Source: Cyclobacteriaceae bacterium
Lineage (GTDB): Bacteria > Bacteroidota > Bacteroidia > Cytophagales > Cyclobacteriaceae
Assembly: GCA_016787665.1 (NCBI GenBank)
Contig: JAEUUC010000008.1
Location: 62,001 to 126,000 of the forward strand
DNA: 64,000 nucleotides
Reading direction: 5' to 3'
The first letter of the stretch is position 1. The number at the start of each line of letters is the position of its first letter. Under the pieces are notes generated by a model. It saw only the letters and a list, made by a program, of their open reading frames with translations. It did no database searches and was not told where the DNA came from. This document shows, in pieces, positions 53,262-61,498 of the stretch. Both the position numbers and the translations under genes were made by a program.

Positions 53262-54449
53262 TTACCGGATCAGCTCGGTGAATTCCCCTGACGGGATCTT
53301 GAAGAGACAAATGCGGGGAAAGCGGCCCGCAACATATGTTGTTCCTACTACGGCCAGGCCGCCTTCGCGTGTTTCCGTCAAGTTGGCAAACTCAAAGGGG
53401 TTAGCGAACCCCAGGTACTTGGAGCGCAGGAAGGCAGCGCCAGCCGGATCATAGCTGTACAACAATATCTGGCGGCTGCGGGTGTGGCTGCCATAAATCA
53501 CGCGTTCGGTGGTTCCGGAAAACGTGCGTAGTATCTTGACAGGCGCCTGCGCCACTAATTCCGGCAACGGATAGCCGCCCAGGTCGCTGCTGGATGCTAT
53601 TCCGCTGGTGGCGATGTTTTGCCCCGGCAGGAAGAAGTTGGCGCCAAAGTTGAAACGTGACAGGGCAAACCGATTGCCCGTCAGCAAGGTGATGGAGTTG
53701 ATGCCTCCGTCATCCTGCTGGCCTTGCAGAACACCCTGGGGATCGGGCCCCGAAAGGTTGGTGAACACCAGCGAGAAGGTGTAATTGTAAAATCCGTTGA
53801 AATAGTAACTGCCGCCCGGAATGCGGCCAACCTGAAAGGGAAAGATGCGCCCCGTGCGCAAGAAGTGATTGATGATCGGCTCCTCCACGGCATCGCCTGC
53901 ACCAATGGAGAAACCTTGCGAGCGCGTTACCGAGCCCCCGGCATTGAGAACCGACACTACGCTTTCTTTATTCACGTTGTCGTAACTGAGTAAAATAAAC
54001 CCATTGCCATCAGCCGCGGCAGCAGCCGGGTAGGCGACCCCATTAACGGCAATGGGCGTTTCGAGTGTGCCCGCAGGTGTCACCGGCATGAGTTGAGCCT
54101 GCAAACCGATGGCGGTCATGCAAAAGAAGAAATAGGTACCGTTTTGCTCCATCAAGGGGCCAATCGGATTGACAAACGTTGGGTCTACCTCCAACTCGCT
54201 GACAAAACTGCCGAAGGCATCTACCTTCATCAAATAAATGCCACTGAAGTTGGATTCCGTGAGCGTGCGGGAGGCCAGAATCAGGTAGCCTCCATCCGGT
54301 GTTTGCCGGACGTCAATCGGCTGAAAAGCAATGTTGAACTTCGTGTTGTCATAAATGCGCGTAAACTTTTCCTGCTCGGTGAGTGGCGTTTCGTTTTCGC
54401 CACATGAGGCGAAGAGCGAGGTGGCCAGAACGAATATGAGTAGTCGCAT
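53262..54449 (-). CDS. lipoprotein of unknown family, last in the DUF1800 operon
   Basis: A 395-residue lipoprotein: lipobox F-A-S-C (Cys about 16) after a short signal peptide. The ATG at 54449 is chosen; the upstream frame overlaps the preceding barrel gene. The mature region is a repeated beta pattern with Gly-Gly-Tyr/Leu turns (D-G-G-Y-L-I-L-A-S-R, G-N-G-F-I-L-L-S-Y, G-N-R-F-A-L-S-R), which suggests a beta-propeller. It follows a beta-barrel gene by 19 bases in the DUF1800-DUF1501 unit. The function is unknown. Confidence 0.65.
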   Translation of the reverse strand: MRLLIFVLATSLFASCGENETPLTEQEKFTRIYDNTKFNIAFQPIDVRQTPDGGYLILASRTLTESNFSGIYLMKVDAFGSFVSELEVDPTFVNPIGPLMEQNGTYFFFCMTAIGLQAQLMPVTPAGTLETPIAVNGVAYPAAAAADGNGFILLSYDNVNKESVVSVLNAGGSVTRSQGFSIGAGDAVEEPIINHFLRTGRIFPFQVGRIPGGSYYFNGFYNYTFSLVFTNLSGPDPQGVLQGQQDDGGINSITLLTGNRFALSRFNFGANFFLPGQNIATSGIASSSDLGGYPLPELVAQAPVKILRTFSGTTERVIYGSHTRSRQILLYSYDPAGAAFLRSKYLGFANPFEFANLTETREGGLAVVGTTYVAGRFPRICLFKIPSGEFTELIR

Positions 54450-54468
54450 AGTTGAATGAGAAATGCGG

Positions 54469-55335
54469 TTAACGATCCAGTGATTTAAAACTGCTGCTGA
54501 GGAATCGGGTGGGGAACAACACGCCAGCCGAGATAATGATGTTATGAAGGCGCAGGTCATCGGGCACATCACCGATACCCGCCAGTTGATCGTTGGCATA
54601 CCGGCTGTCGCTGCGCGTCAGGTTGCTCATGCCGCGCCAATAGGTGGCATCCAGTACCAATCGCACATTACCCAGGTTGTAGTCTACACCAACACCGCCT
54701 GCCAGGCCCCAATAGCTCTGAAAGAGATCTTTCGTGCCCACGACCAGGGGTTCATTGGTAAAACTATTGACACCACCGGACGCATAATCGGTTCCGGAGA
54801 CGTTAATTGAGCGATCGGCCCCGGTTAGGATGGAGTAGAAAACACCAACCTGTACGTAGGGCCTGATTTTGTTGTGCAGCAAATCGTACTTGACCAACAG
54901 CGGCAAATCGGCATATGTTACCCGCTGCGTTTGATCAAATGTGAGTTCGAGGCGTTCGTCCACTTGCTCGGGGTTATACCAGTTGAAGCTGTTGTTGTAG
55001 GTATACCGTGAATGCCGGTACGTGGGCTGAAAACTGAACGAGAAGCCTTTGTAGTAGTAGGTAATCTCCAGCGTGGCCTGCGAACCGGTGGCGTTGAAGT
55101 CATCGTATTGCTTATCGAGCTCAGCGAAATCATAATTGGTGGGCGAGAAGGCTGAAAACCGCTTTTGCGGATCGGCCTGGGAAAGATTCAATCCACCCTT
55201 CAAGCCAATCCACCATTGTTGATCGAGGAAGTTACCCACTGTTTGTTTGCCATTGGCGGGTTTGCGCTTCGGTGGTTGCGCGGCAACCAGGACTGAGGTG
55301 CAAATGAGCAATAACAATAGTGAAAGACGGTTCAT
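54469..55335 (-). CDS. outer-membrane beta-barrel protein (PorT-like)
   Basis: A 288-residue protein with signal peptide (residues 1-20, ending L-V-A-A-Q) and a body of amphipathic strands with conserved G-L-K-G-G-L-N-L-S at the start, a PorT-type barrel hallmark. Its ATG overlaps the DUF1501 stop as ATGA, showing translational coupling. It is the third gene of a four-gene unit with DUF1800 and DUF1501 upstream and a lipoprotein downstream. The exact role is unknown. Confidence 0.8.
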   Translation of the reverse strand: MNRLSLLLLLICTSVLVAAQPPKRKPANGKQTVGNFLDQQWWIGLKGGLNLSQADPQKRFSAFSPTNYDFAELDKQYDDFNATGSQATLEITYYYKGFSFSFQPTYRHSRYTYNNSFNWYNPEQVDERLELTFDQTQRVTYADLPLLVKYDLLHNKIRPYVQVGVFYSILTGADRSINVSGTDYASGGVNSFTNEPLVVGTKDLFQSYWGLAGGVGVDYNLGNVRLVLDATYWRGMSNLTRSDSRYANDQLAGIGDVPDDLRLHNIIISAGVLFPTRFLSSSFKSLDR

Positions 55336-57044
55336 GGCAGAACGATTAGTTTTTTGGTTTCGGTATAAAATCCGCATTTTAACTGGTAGAGATAGGTGCC
55401 GGGTGCCAGATGATCTAAGGTTGCCTCAGCCGCGTGCTGTCCGGGCTCCTTTTCCTCGTGCAACAACGTGCGCACGCGCTGTCCCATGGTGTTGATCAGG
55501 GTCAACTCCACCTGGGCTGTGGTGTTGATCGTAAAGGGTATGGTCACCTTCTCACGGGCGGGATTTGGATAGCTGTCACCGAGCGAGAAACGCTCCGCCA
55601 CGAACCGTTCGCTCACACCCGATATCACCTGCGTGGCGAGCGGCAGCGGCTGGTAGTTGCCGGGCCCTTCCTCACGCGGCCCATTGAGAAAATCGCCAAA
55701 GAAGATGTCGTTGTTGATCTTGGTTTCGTCCACCAGCATCCAGTCGCGAAGCAGGTTGGCGTAAACCTGGCGGTAATCAAACTGCATCTCAACGTTGTCT
55801 TGCGTCAGGTCAGGTGTCGTACCCACCATGCCCGGCTGCACGCCCTTGCCGAAGATGAAGATGGGACCGCCAGTGCCGTGGTCGGTTCCATAGCTTCCAT
55901 TGGAGTGAATTCTTCGCCCAAATTCCGATGTGGTGACCGTGAGTACCCGGTCCTCCAAACCGCGGGCCCGCAAATCGTCCTGAAAGGCTTTCATCGCTGA
56001 CGAGATATGGTACATCAGTGCGGCATGCCCGCCCATGGTGGGGTCATAGCTTTCCACCTGCCCCGCGTGCGTGTCGAAACCTCCGATCTTCACCAGGAAG
56101 ACTTTGGTCTTGACCCCATCTCCGCCACCATCGAGTAATCGGGCGATCAATTGCAGTTGCGGGGTCAGCGGATTGCGCAGGCTGCCGGTGGGCGCATTGA
56201 ACGGGTAACGCTCCGGGTAGGTCACGGACGAGGTGGACGCCCGGGAATATACCTCGTACAAGCGATTGGCATAATCTTCGGATTTGTCTTCCAGCCCGAG
56301 AATCCAGTTCAATTCACGCCCATAGGGCGAACTATCTAATGCAGCGGGCGGTTTACCGCGCGGGTCAACACCCTGATCGGTGAAACCCTCCAGTTCGCCC
56401 ACCAACCGGGCAAACCCTTCCGGGTCGTTCAGCGAAATGGAGGTGGGGATATTGCCGGGTTGATGAAAGACGAGTGAAACATCGCTGCCCATTTCAATCG
56501 CCAGCGGATCTTTCATATCCGCGTTCGGAAAGTCGTTAGGGTAAACCTGAGGCGCGAATTCGGATTGCAGATAGCGACCCACCCAACCCGAGTCCAGGTA
56601 GTCGTCAAAGCTACCGCCCATGAATGAAATGTCGCGTCCGCGGAAGTGAGACCCGTTATTGTTCTTGTAGGATACGCCTTGCACAATGCACATCCGTCCA
56701 CGATCGTAAAGATCCTTCATGCCAATCATGTCGGGGTGGAGCCCGGCTTGCGCCTCGGGAGGCAACGTGCTGTCCAGCATAATCATTTTGCGCAAACTGT
56801 TTTTGGCCGGTATGGCAATGTTGGCCCGCCTGCTGTAGTAGAGGTCGTAGTTGCTCACCGGAATAATACTGTTGAGTCCGTCATTTCCGCCATGCATCTG
56901 CAAAATCACCAGCACGCGGTCGTTCGTGCTTTGCTGGGCCATGCGGGTGAACGCATTTTCGGCCATTACGTTGATGGGAATACCGCCCAGCGTAAACGGA
57001 ACGGCTGCCAACGACAACTTCTTGATAAAACTTCTTCTTTTCAT
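55332..57044 (-). CDS. DUF1501 protein with T9SS sorting tail
   Basis: A 570-residue exported protein. The N-terminus K-R-R-S-F-I-K-K-L is a twin-arginine (Tat)-like signal, usual for DUF1501 proteins. The domain (about 35-465) belongs to the sulfatase/alkaline-phosphatase-like DUF1501 family, with M-H-G-G-N-D-G-L-N near 50 and S-E-F-G-R-R-I near 370. The C-terminal 85 residues are a type A T9SS sorting domain: Y-P-N-P-A near 490, G-Q-R-V, L-A-P-G-T-Y-L-Y and a final K-K-L-I-V. The gene follows DUF1800 by 8 bases and precedes the barrel with an ATGA overlap. The substrate is unknown. Confidence 0.92.
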   Translation of the reverse strand: MKRRSFIKKLSLAAVPFTLGGIPINVMAENAFTRMAQQSTNDRVLVILQMHGGNDGLNSIIPVSNYDLYYSRRANIAIPAKNSLRKMIMLDSTLPPEAQAGLHPDMIGMKDLYDRGRMCIVQGVSYKNNNGSHFRGRDISFMGGSFDDYLDSGWVGRYLQSEFAPQVYPNDFPNADMKDPLAIEMGSDVSLVFHQPGNIPTSISLNDPEGFARLVGELEGFTDQGVDPRGKPPAALDSSPYGRELNWILGLEDKSEDYANRLYEVYSRASTSSVTYPERYPFNAPTGSLRNPLTPQLQLIARLLDGGGDGVKTKVFLVKIGGFDTHAGQVESYDPTMGGHAALMYHISSAMKAFQDDLRARGLEDRVLTVTTSEFGRRIHSNGSYGTDHGTGGPIFIFGKGVQPGMVGTTPDLTQDNVEMQFDYRQVYANLLRDWMLVDETKINNDIFFGDFLNGPREEGPGNYQPLPLATQVISGVSERFVAERFSLGDSYPNPAREKVTIPFTINTTAQVELTLINTMGQRVRTLLHEEKEPGQHAAEATLDHLAPGTYLYQLKCGFYTETKKLIVLP

Positions 57045-57052
57045 GTGGCCGT

Positions 57053-58804
57053 TTAAAACAGTTGATATTCAGGTGATTGCAACATGGCGTTAAAAAGGTT
57101 TTCCAACTGCCGGGTCGTGGTGTCCGGGTCAACCTGATTGCCCCAGCGAAAGGCCCAGGCCGCTTCCGGGTCAGGATCAATCTGCGGAGACTTGATGAAG
57201 GCGGTCAGGAAGTAGTTGAGGCGCTCGGCTGTCAGGCCGGCATTGTCGTCCATCGCAGGGTCGAACGTGAGGTTTTCGTGCTGTGGATGAAAATAGCGGG
57301 TGAGCTCGATGACGAGTAGTCGTGCGTTGGTGGCTACGGCCGGGCTGATTTTGGTTCTCACAAAATTGGCCGCATCGATGCGCACGGTGCCCGGCATCAT
57401 GTTTGAGCTCACCAGTTCGCGAATGAATTCATATCTGCGCGTCAGGTAGTTGGTTGAAATCCAGCTTCGGTGGTAGATCGGATACTGATGATATGCATCG
57501 TAGCCGGCCACATCAAAGGGTTCGTAGAAATGATGACCCATGAGCTCCATCGCCCGTAGAAGTCCGCCCGTATGTTCGTAAAAGGCCGTGGCATTGGATA
57601 CATAGTCGGGTACTGTCAGTTCAAACAGCCGGTACGTACCGATGATCAGGTCCAGCGGACTTTTGATAATGGCACCGAAATTATCGTCTTGATTTCCGCT
57701 GGCGGCCTCATAGAAATGCTGGCTTTGGAATAGCTCCTCCAGCACGGGTTGTAGTTTGTACCCATTGGCTGCAAATGTGGCTGCCATTTCAGCAATGATC
57801 GTGTTGTCCAGTGTCGGTGGAATATCATGGTAGACGTAGAACCGGTAAATTCTGCGGCAGATATTTCGGGCCGTTTCGGGTTTGGCGTAGATCAATTCAA
57901 TGAGCTGATCGATTTCATCCCGTGCGCTTGCTTCGGTGGCGTTGCCATTGTTGAGCAGGAGCGGGTCGGGTTGAATGGTTGCGTTGGCAAAGCGATCACT
58001 GAACTGTTTCACCGAATTGTCATGGCCGGACGCATTGGTTGTGCTGCCCCGCACGCGGCCACGCGGCAACTGGGTGTCAGGATCGAGGTTGGCAAACGTT
58101 GAGTCAAAATCCCATCCCGACAAAACTTTGGCGGCCGCCTGCACATCCTGCTCCCGGAAGAGAAAGTAATCTCCCGGATCGGTTACTGGAGGAAGTGTTC
58201 CCTCTAACCCGCGGCCGATGGAGTATAACTCCAGGAGTTCGCGCGCATAGTTCTCATTCACGCTGCCCTTTACGTTGAGGTTGCCGTCCAGCAGACGAAG
58301 CATGGCGTTATCAACGCTGATCTTTTTGGTCAGCTCTTTGAAATTGATTAGCGGACCGGCTGTCTTATCGAATGAAAACTGGCGGAATAACTGATCTTGA
58401 AAATACAGGGCGCGGCTACTGTCAATTTTGGAACTGATGGCCGTGAGGATGGTGTGCAGGAGGAAGATCACTTTTTCGCGCACGCTGTACGCCAATGCCT
58501 GACTGGCGGGCACCCGGCTGCTCAGCATTTGGGCCAAAAGCCACGATTTAAAATATTGTTGTAGTTCCAACTCTCCGCTGTTCGCATCGGTCGTGCCTGA
58601 TACAAACCACTCCGATCCCGTTTCCGGATCGATCGGTAACTCAGGGGTAGGTAGCCCGGCTGCGAAGAGTTGGGCTACGGCTTGCGGGGCGGTGAGTGCA
58701 GCAAACGTATCGACTTGTTCTTTGGTGGCACCATAGGATGCGCGGTGCAGCAGATGAGCGGCACGTTTGTATCCCAGGGGGCCGGTGATCGGTGGAAGAG
58801 GCAT
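57053..58804 (-). CDS. DUF1800 protein
   Basis: A 583-residue protein of the DUF1800 family, which is nearly always encoded next to DUF1501, as here. Hallmarks: A-A-H-L-L-H-R-A-S-Y-G near 20, the R-E-K-V-x-F-L-L-H-T segment, V-N-E-N-Y-A-R-E-L-L-E-L-Y-S-I-G and the W-x-F-D near 240. No standard Sec signal is obvious. The ATG at 58804 is preferred to a longer frame. It leads the operon; the role is unknown, but cotranscription with a T9SS-sorted DUF1501 suggests a shared surface function. Confidence 0.92.
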   Translation of the reverse strand: MPLPPITGPLGYKRAAHLLHRASYGATKEQVDTFAALTAPQAVAQLFAAGLPTPELPIDPETGSEWFVSGTTDANSGELELQQYFKSWLLAQMLSSRVPASQALAYSVREKVIFLLHTILTAISSKIDSSRALYFQDQLFRQFSFDKTAGPLINFKELTKKISVDNAMLRLLDGNLNVKGSVNENYARELLELYSIGRGLEGTLPPVTDPGDYFLFREQDVQAAAKVLSGWDFDSTFANLDPDTQLPRGRVRGSTTNASGHDNSVKQFSDRFANATIQPDPLLLNNGNATEASARDEIDQLIELIYAKPETARNICRRIYRFYVYHDIPPTLDNTIIAEMAATFAANGYKLQPVLEELFQSQHFYEAASGNQDDNFGAIIKSPLDLIIGTYRLFELTVPDYVSNATAFYEHTGGLLRAMELMGHHFYEPFDVAGYDAYHQYPIYHRSWISTNYLTRRYEFIRELVSSNMMPGTVRIDAANFVRTKISPAVATNARLLVIELTRYFHPQHENLTFDPAMDDNAGLTAERLNYFLTAFIKSPQIDPDPEAAWAFRWGNQVDPDTTTRQLENLFNAMLQSPEYQLF

Positions 58805-58934
58805 AGTGTTACATTCGCTTTTGGCGTGAATTAATCCCACGCAGCGGACATCATGCGCAAAATGGCAGACAAATCGACTTTTTCACCGATTATTGTCGTT
58901 ATTATTCTGTGAACACGAGCTTACGTCATTGCCC

Positions 58935-59792
58935 ATGAAGCTGATCGAATGCCCGCGCGATGCCATGCAGGGATTGGAGCGATTCATTCCTACGGAGGTG
59001 AAAGTGTCGTACCTCAATCAACTGCTCAAGGTCGGTTTCGATACGCTGGACTTTGGCAGCTTCGTTTCGCCCAAGGCCATTCCGCAAATGCGGGATACCG
59101 CTGAGGTGGTGAAGCGTTTGGATTTGTCCGGCACGTCAACCAAACTGTTGGCGATCGTGGCCAACACACGGGGTGCACAGGAGGCGGTTATGTTTGATGA
59201 GATAACCTACCTCGGTTTTCCGCTTTCAATTTCCGAAACCTTCCAGCAGCGCAACACCAACAAATCAATCAGTGAAGCCTTGAATTCCGTTGCGGAAATC
59301 CAGGAACTCTGCCAGCAGCGCGGTAAAGTGCTGGTGACCTACATCAGCATGGGTTTCGGCAATCCCTACGGAGATCCTTACGATGAAGAGATTGTGATCA
59401 CCTTTTCCGGTATTCTGCAAACGTTAGGCGTCTCGATTATTTCACTGGCGGATACCATTGGAGTATCGAGGCCGGACCAGATCAAAAAACTGTTTAGTCA
59501 GGCCACCGCTGCTTTTCCGGCCATTGAGTTTGGTGCGCACCTGCACAGTGCCCCGGCTACCGCGCTGGAGAAGATTGAAGCGGTGTACAACAGTGGTTGT
59601 CAACGCTTTGATGGTGCGCTGAAAGGTTTTGGAGGCTGCCCGATGGCAGAGGACGAATTGGTTGGAAATTTGGCAACTGAGGCTGTGGTTTCCTTTTTGA
59701 AAGCGCAAGGCGAAAATCTTTCGCTCAATCAGCCCGAGCTGATACGGGCTTTATCTCAAGCCTCTTCGGTTTTTGGATCGGATCATGCGTAA
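58935..59792 (+). CDS. hydroxymethylglutaryl-CoA lyase
   Basis: A 285-residue TIM-barrel enzyme that cleaves HMG-CoA to acetyl-CoA and acetoacetate, as in leucine breakdown. Features: the early E-C-P-R-D-A-M-Q motif (catalytic Arg and metal Asp), F-G-S-F-V-S-P-K-A-I-P-Q-M near 40-52, the metal His pair H-L-H near 200, and the signature G-F-G-G-C-P-M-A near 235 with the active-site Cys. The ATG at 58935 fits the family start. It is convergent with dprA after 14 bases. Confidence 0.93.
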   Translation: MKLIECPRDAMQGLERFIPTEVKVSYLNQLLKVGFDTLDFGSFVSPKAIPQMRDTAEVVKRLDLSGTSTKLLAIVANTRGAQEAVMFDEITYLGFPLSISETFQQRNTNKSISEALNSVAEIQELCQQRGKVLVTYISMGFGNPYGDPYDEEIVITFSGILQTLGVSIISLADTIGVSRPDQIKKLFSQATAAFPAIEFGAHLHSAPATALEKIEAVYNSGCQRFDGALKGFGGCPMAEDELVGNLATEAVVSFLKAQGENLSLNQPELIRALSQASSVFGSDHA

Positions 59793-59806
59793 GCCAATCC
59801 GAGGGT

Positions 59807-60916
59807 TCATGCCAGCCCGTACATCTTCCCCGGCAGCGATTTGATTGAGCCGTTGAATTCCAGGGTGAGAAGGAGTGAGGCCAACGTGCCCTGCGGTATA
59901 CCGGTTCTCCAACTGATTTCATCAACCCCTACCGGGGCGTTCTTTTCTTGCAGCAGCCGAACAATTTGTTGCTCCTCGGGGCTAAGCAAATGCAATTGGA
60001 GTTGCGGGCTTCGGGCAGGCTCCGGAGTTGCGGCATTCCACCCCATGATGTACTCCAGGTCGGCCACTCCCGTAAGAAGATTAGCCCGATTTGATTTGAT
60101 GAGCTGATTGCATCCGGCTGAAAAAGGGGCATCCACCGGGCCAGGCACGGCAAACACATCTTTATTATAACTGTTGGCGATATCGGCTGTGATCAACGCG
60201 CCACCTTTTTCCGATGCCTCCACAACAATGAGGGCATCGCACAGCCCGGCAATGATCCGGTTGCGCGCAGGAAAGTTGTGCGCATCGGGTTTTGTGCCAA
60301 ACGAATTTTCCGTGATCCAACCACCGTGGTCCAGCATCTTGCGTGCGGTATCGCGGTGCTGACCGGGGTAGATGGTGTCCAGCCCGTTGCCAAATACGGC
60401 AATCGTGGGCAACTCGTTTTTCAACGCCTCCTTATGCGCATGGATGTCGATGCCATAGGCGAGCCCGCTGAGCACCAGCGCCTGGTGTGGTTTCAGTTCG
60501 TCAACGAGCCGTTCGGTTACCTTCTTTCCATAAGCCGTTGCCTGGCGGGTGCCCACCAACGCCACGATTTTGGCATGATCGAGATTGGCCTGTCCTTTCC
60601 AGTAAATGACGGAAGGTGAGTCTTCGATTTCGCGCAAGCGGCTGGGGTATTTGTCGTCCGTGTAAAACAGAATCTCAGCGCCTTCCTTTTGAGCTTTTCC
60701 AAATTCTTCTTCGGCCTCGCGCAGGGGCGCACCCGTTTTGATGGATTGCGCGGTAACCTCACCCACGTTGGGAATTTTTAAGAGCTTGCCCTTCGGTGAT
60801 TGGAACACCGCCTCGGCCGATCCGCAGTAACTGATCAATTGTTTGACCAGGAAGTTGCCTATACCCGGTACAAAATGGAGGGCCAAAAATGCCAAACGCT
60901 CAGACGAAACGCTCAT
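59807..60916 (-). CDS. dprA: DNA processing protein DprA
   Basis: A 369-residue protein that loads RecA on incoming single-stranded DNA in natural transformation. An N-terminal helix-hairpin-helix (SAM-like) region is followed by the Rossmann-like core with A-L-V-G-T-R-Q-A-T near 117-125, S-G-L-A-Y-G-I-D-I-H-A-H and V-F-G-N-G-L-D-x-I-Y-P, and a C-terminal winged helix (about 310-369). All is typical. The MerR gene lies upstream on the same strand after 58 bases. Confidence 0.95.
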   Translation of the reverse strand: MSVSSERLAFLALHFVPGIGNFLVKQLISYCGSAEAVFQSPKGKLLKIPNVGEVTAQSIKTGAPLREAEEEFGKAQKEGAEILFYTDDKYPSRLREIEDSPSVIYWKGQANLDHAKIVALVGTRQATAYGKKVTERLVDELKPHQALVLSGLAYGIDIHAHKEALKNELPTIAVFGNGLDTIYPGQHRDTARKMLDHGGWITENSFGTKPDAHNFPARNRIIAGLCDALIVVEASEKGGALITADIANSYNKDVFAVPGPVDAPFSAGCNQLIKSNRANLLTGVADLEYIMGWNAATPEPARSPQLQLHLLSPEEQQIVRLLQEKNAPVGVDEISWRTGIPQGTLASLLLTLEFNGSIKSLPGKMYGLA

Positions 60917-60974
60917 GAGGCTGGTAAGTTAGGATGAAGTGCGGGTACACCGCAACGGAGCAGCCGTAAGGCGC

Positions 60975-61313
60975 TCAGGCCAGGCGATCACGCACCTGGG
61001 TAAGGAACGTCCGGACCGATTTCAGCTTGTCGATCATCTCCATCTTGTCTCGGACGGATTGGGTATCGTTTTTCAACATCTCCTTGGCACCCTGGAGGGT
61101 AAAACCCTTCTCTTTCACCAGATGGTAAATGGTGCGCACGTTCTCAATATCTTCTTTTGTGAATTGCCGGTTGCCTTTACGGTTCTTCTTGGGCTGCAGA
61201 ATGTCGAATTCGGATTCCCAAAAGCGAATGAGGGACGGGGCTACATGAAACATCTCGGAAACCTCACCGATGGAATAGTAAATTTTCTCGATTTCTTTCT
61301 CTTTGTATGCCAT
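60975..61313 (-). CDS. MerR-family regulator
   Basis: A 112-residue DNA-binding protein. The MerR winged helix occupies residues 9-80 (Y-Y-S-I-G-E-V-S-E-M-F-x-V ... L-I-R-F-W-E-S-E-F, then R-K-G-N-R-Q-F-T-K-E-D-I) followed by a short dimerisation helix. No ligand-binding domain is attached. Small MerR proteins of this kind are found near housekeeping genes of Bacteroidota; the target is unknown. It may be cotranscribed with dprA. Confidence 0.9.
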   Translation of the reverse strand: MAYKEKEIEKIYYSIGEVSEMFHVAPSLIRFWESEFDILQPKKNRKGNRQFTKEDIENVRTIYHLVKEKGFTLQGAKEMLKNDTQSVRDKMEMIDKLKSVRTFLTQVRDRLA

Positions 61314-61462
61314 TCAGAGGGAGCGAGTAGCGGTGTTAGGTTGAGGTTTGGGGTTGAACCTTTCATGCAAAGTAATATAAATTTAATTGTACTCGGTTGG
61401 CGCTCTGAAAAAAAATCATCAACAAGATGTCAACGTGAATTTGTGGACATCACGGTTGATCA

Positions 61463-61494
61463 TTGCATCCATTTGGTGTTGCCGGCTATATTTG
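61463..61494 (+). promoter_or_regulatory. promoter abutting the PQQ-propeller start
   Basis: TTG (61463-61465), 21 bases, then a perfect TAnnTTTG (TATATTTG, 61487-61494). The ATG at 61499 is only four bases further, predicting a leaderless transcript. Confidence 0.65.
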
Positions 61495-61498
61495 ACGA

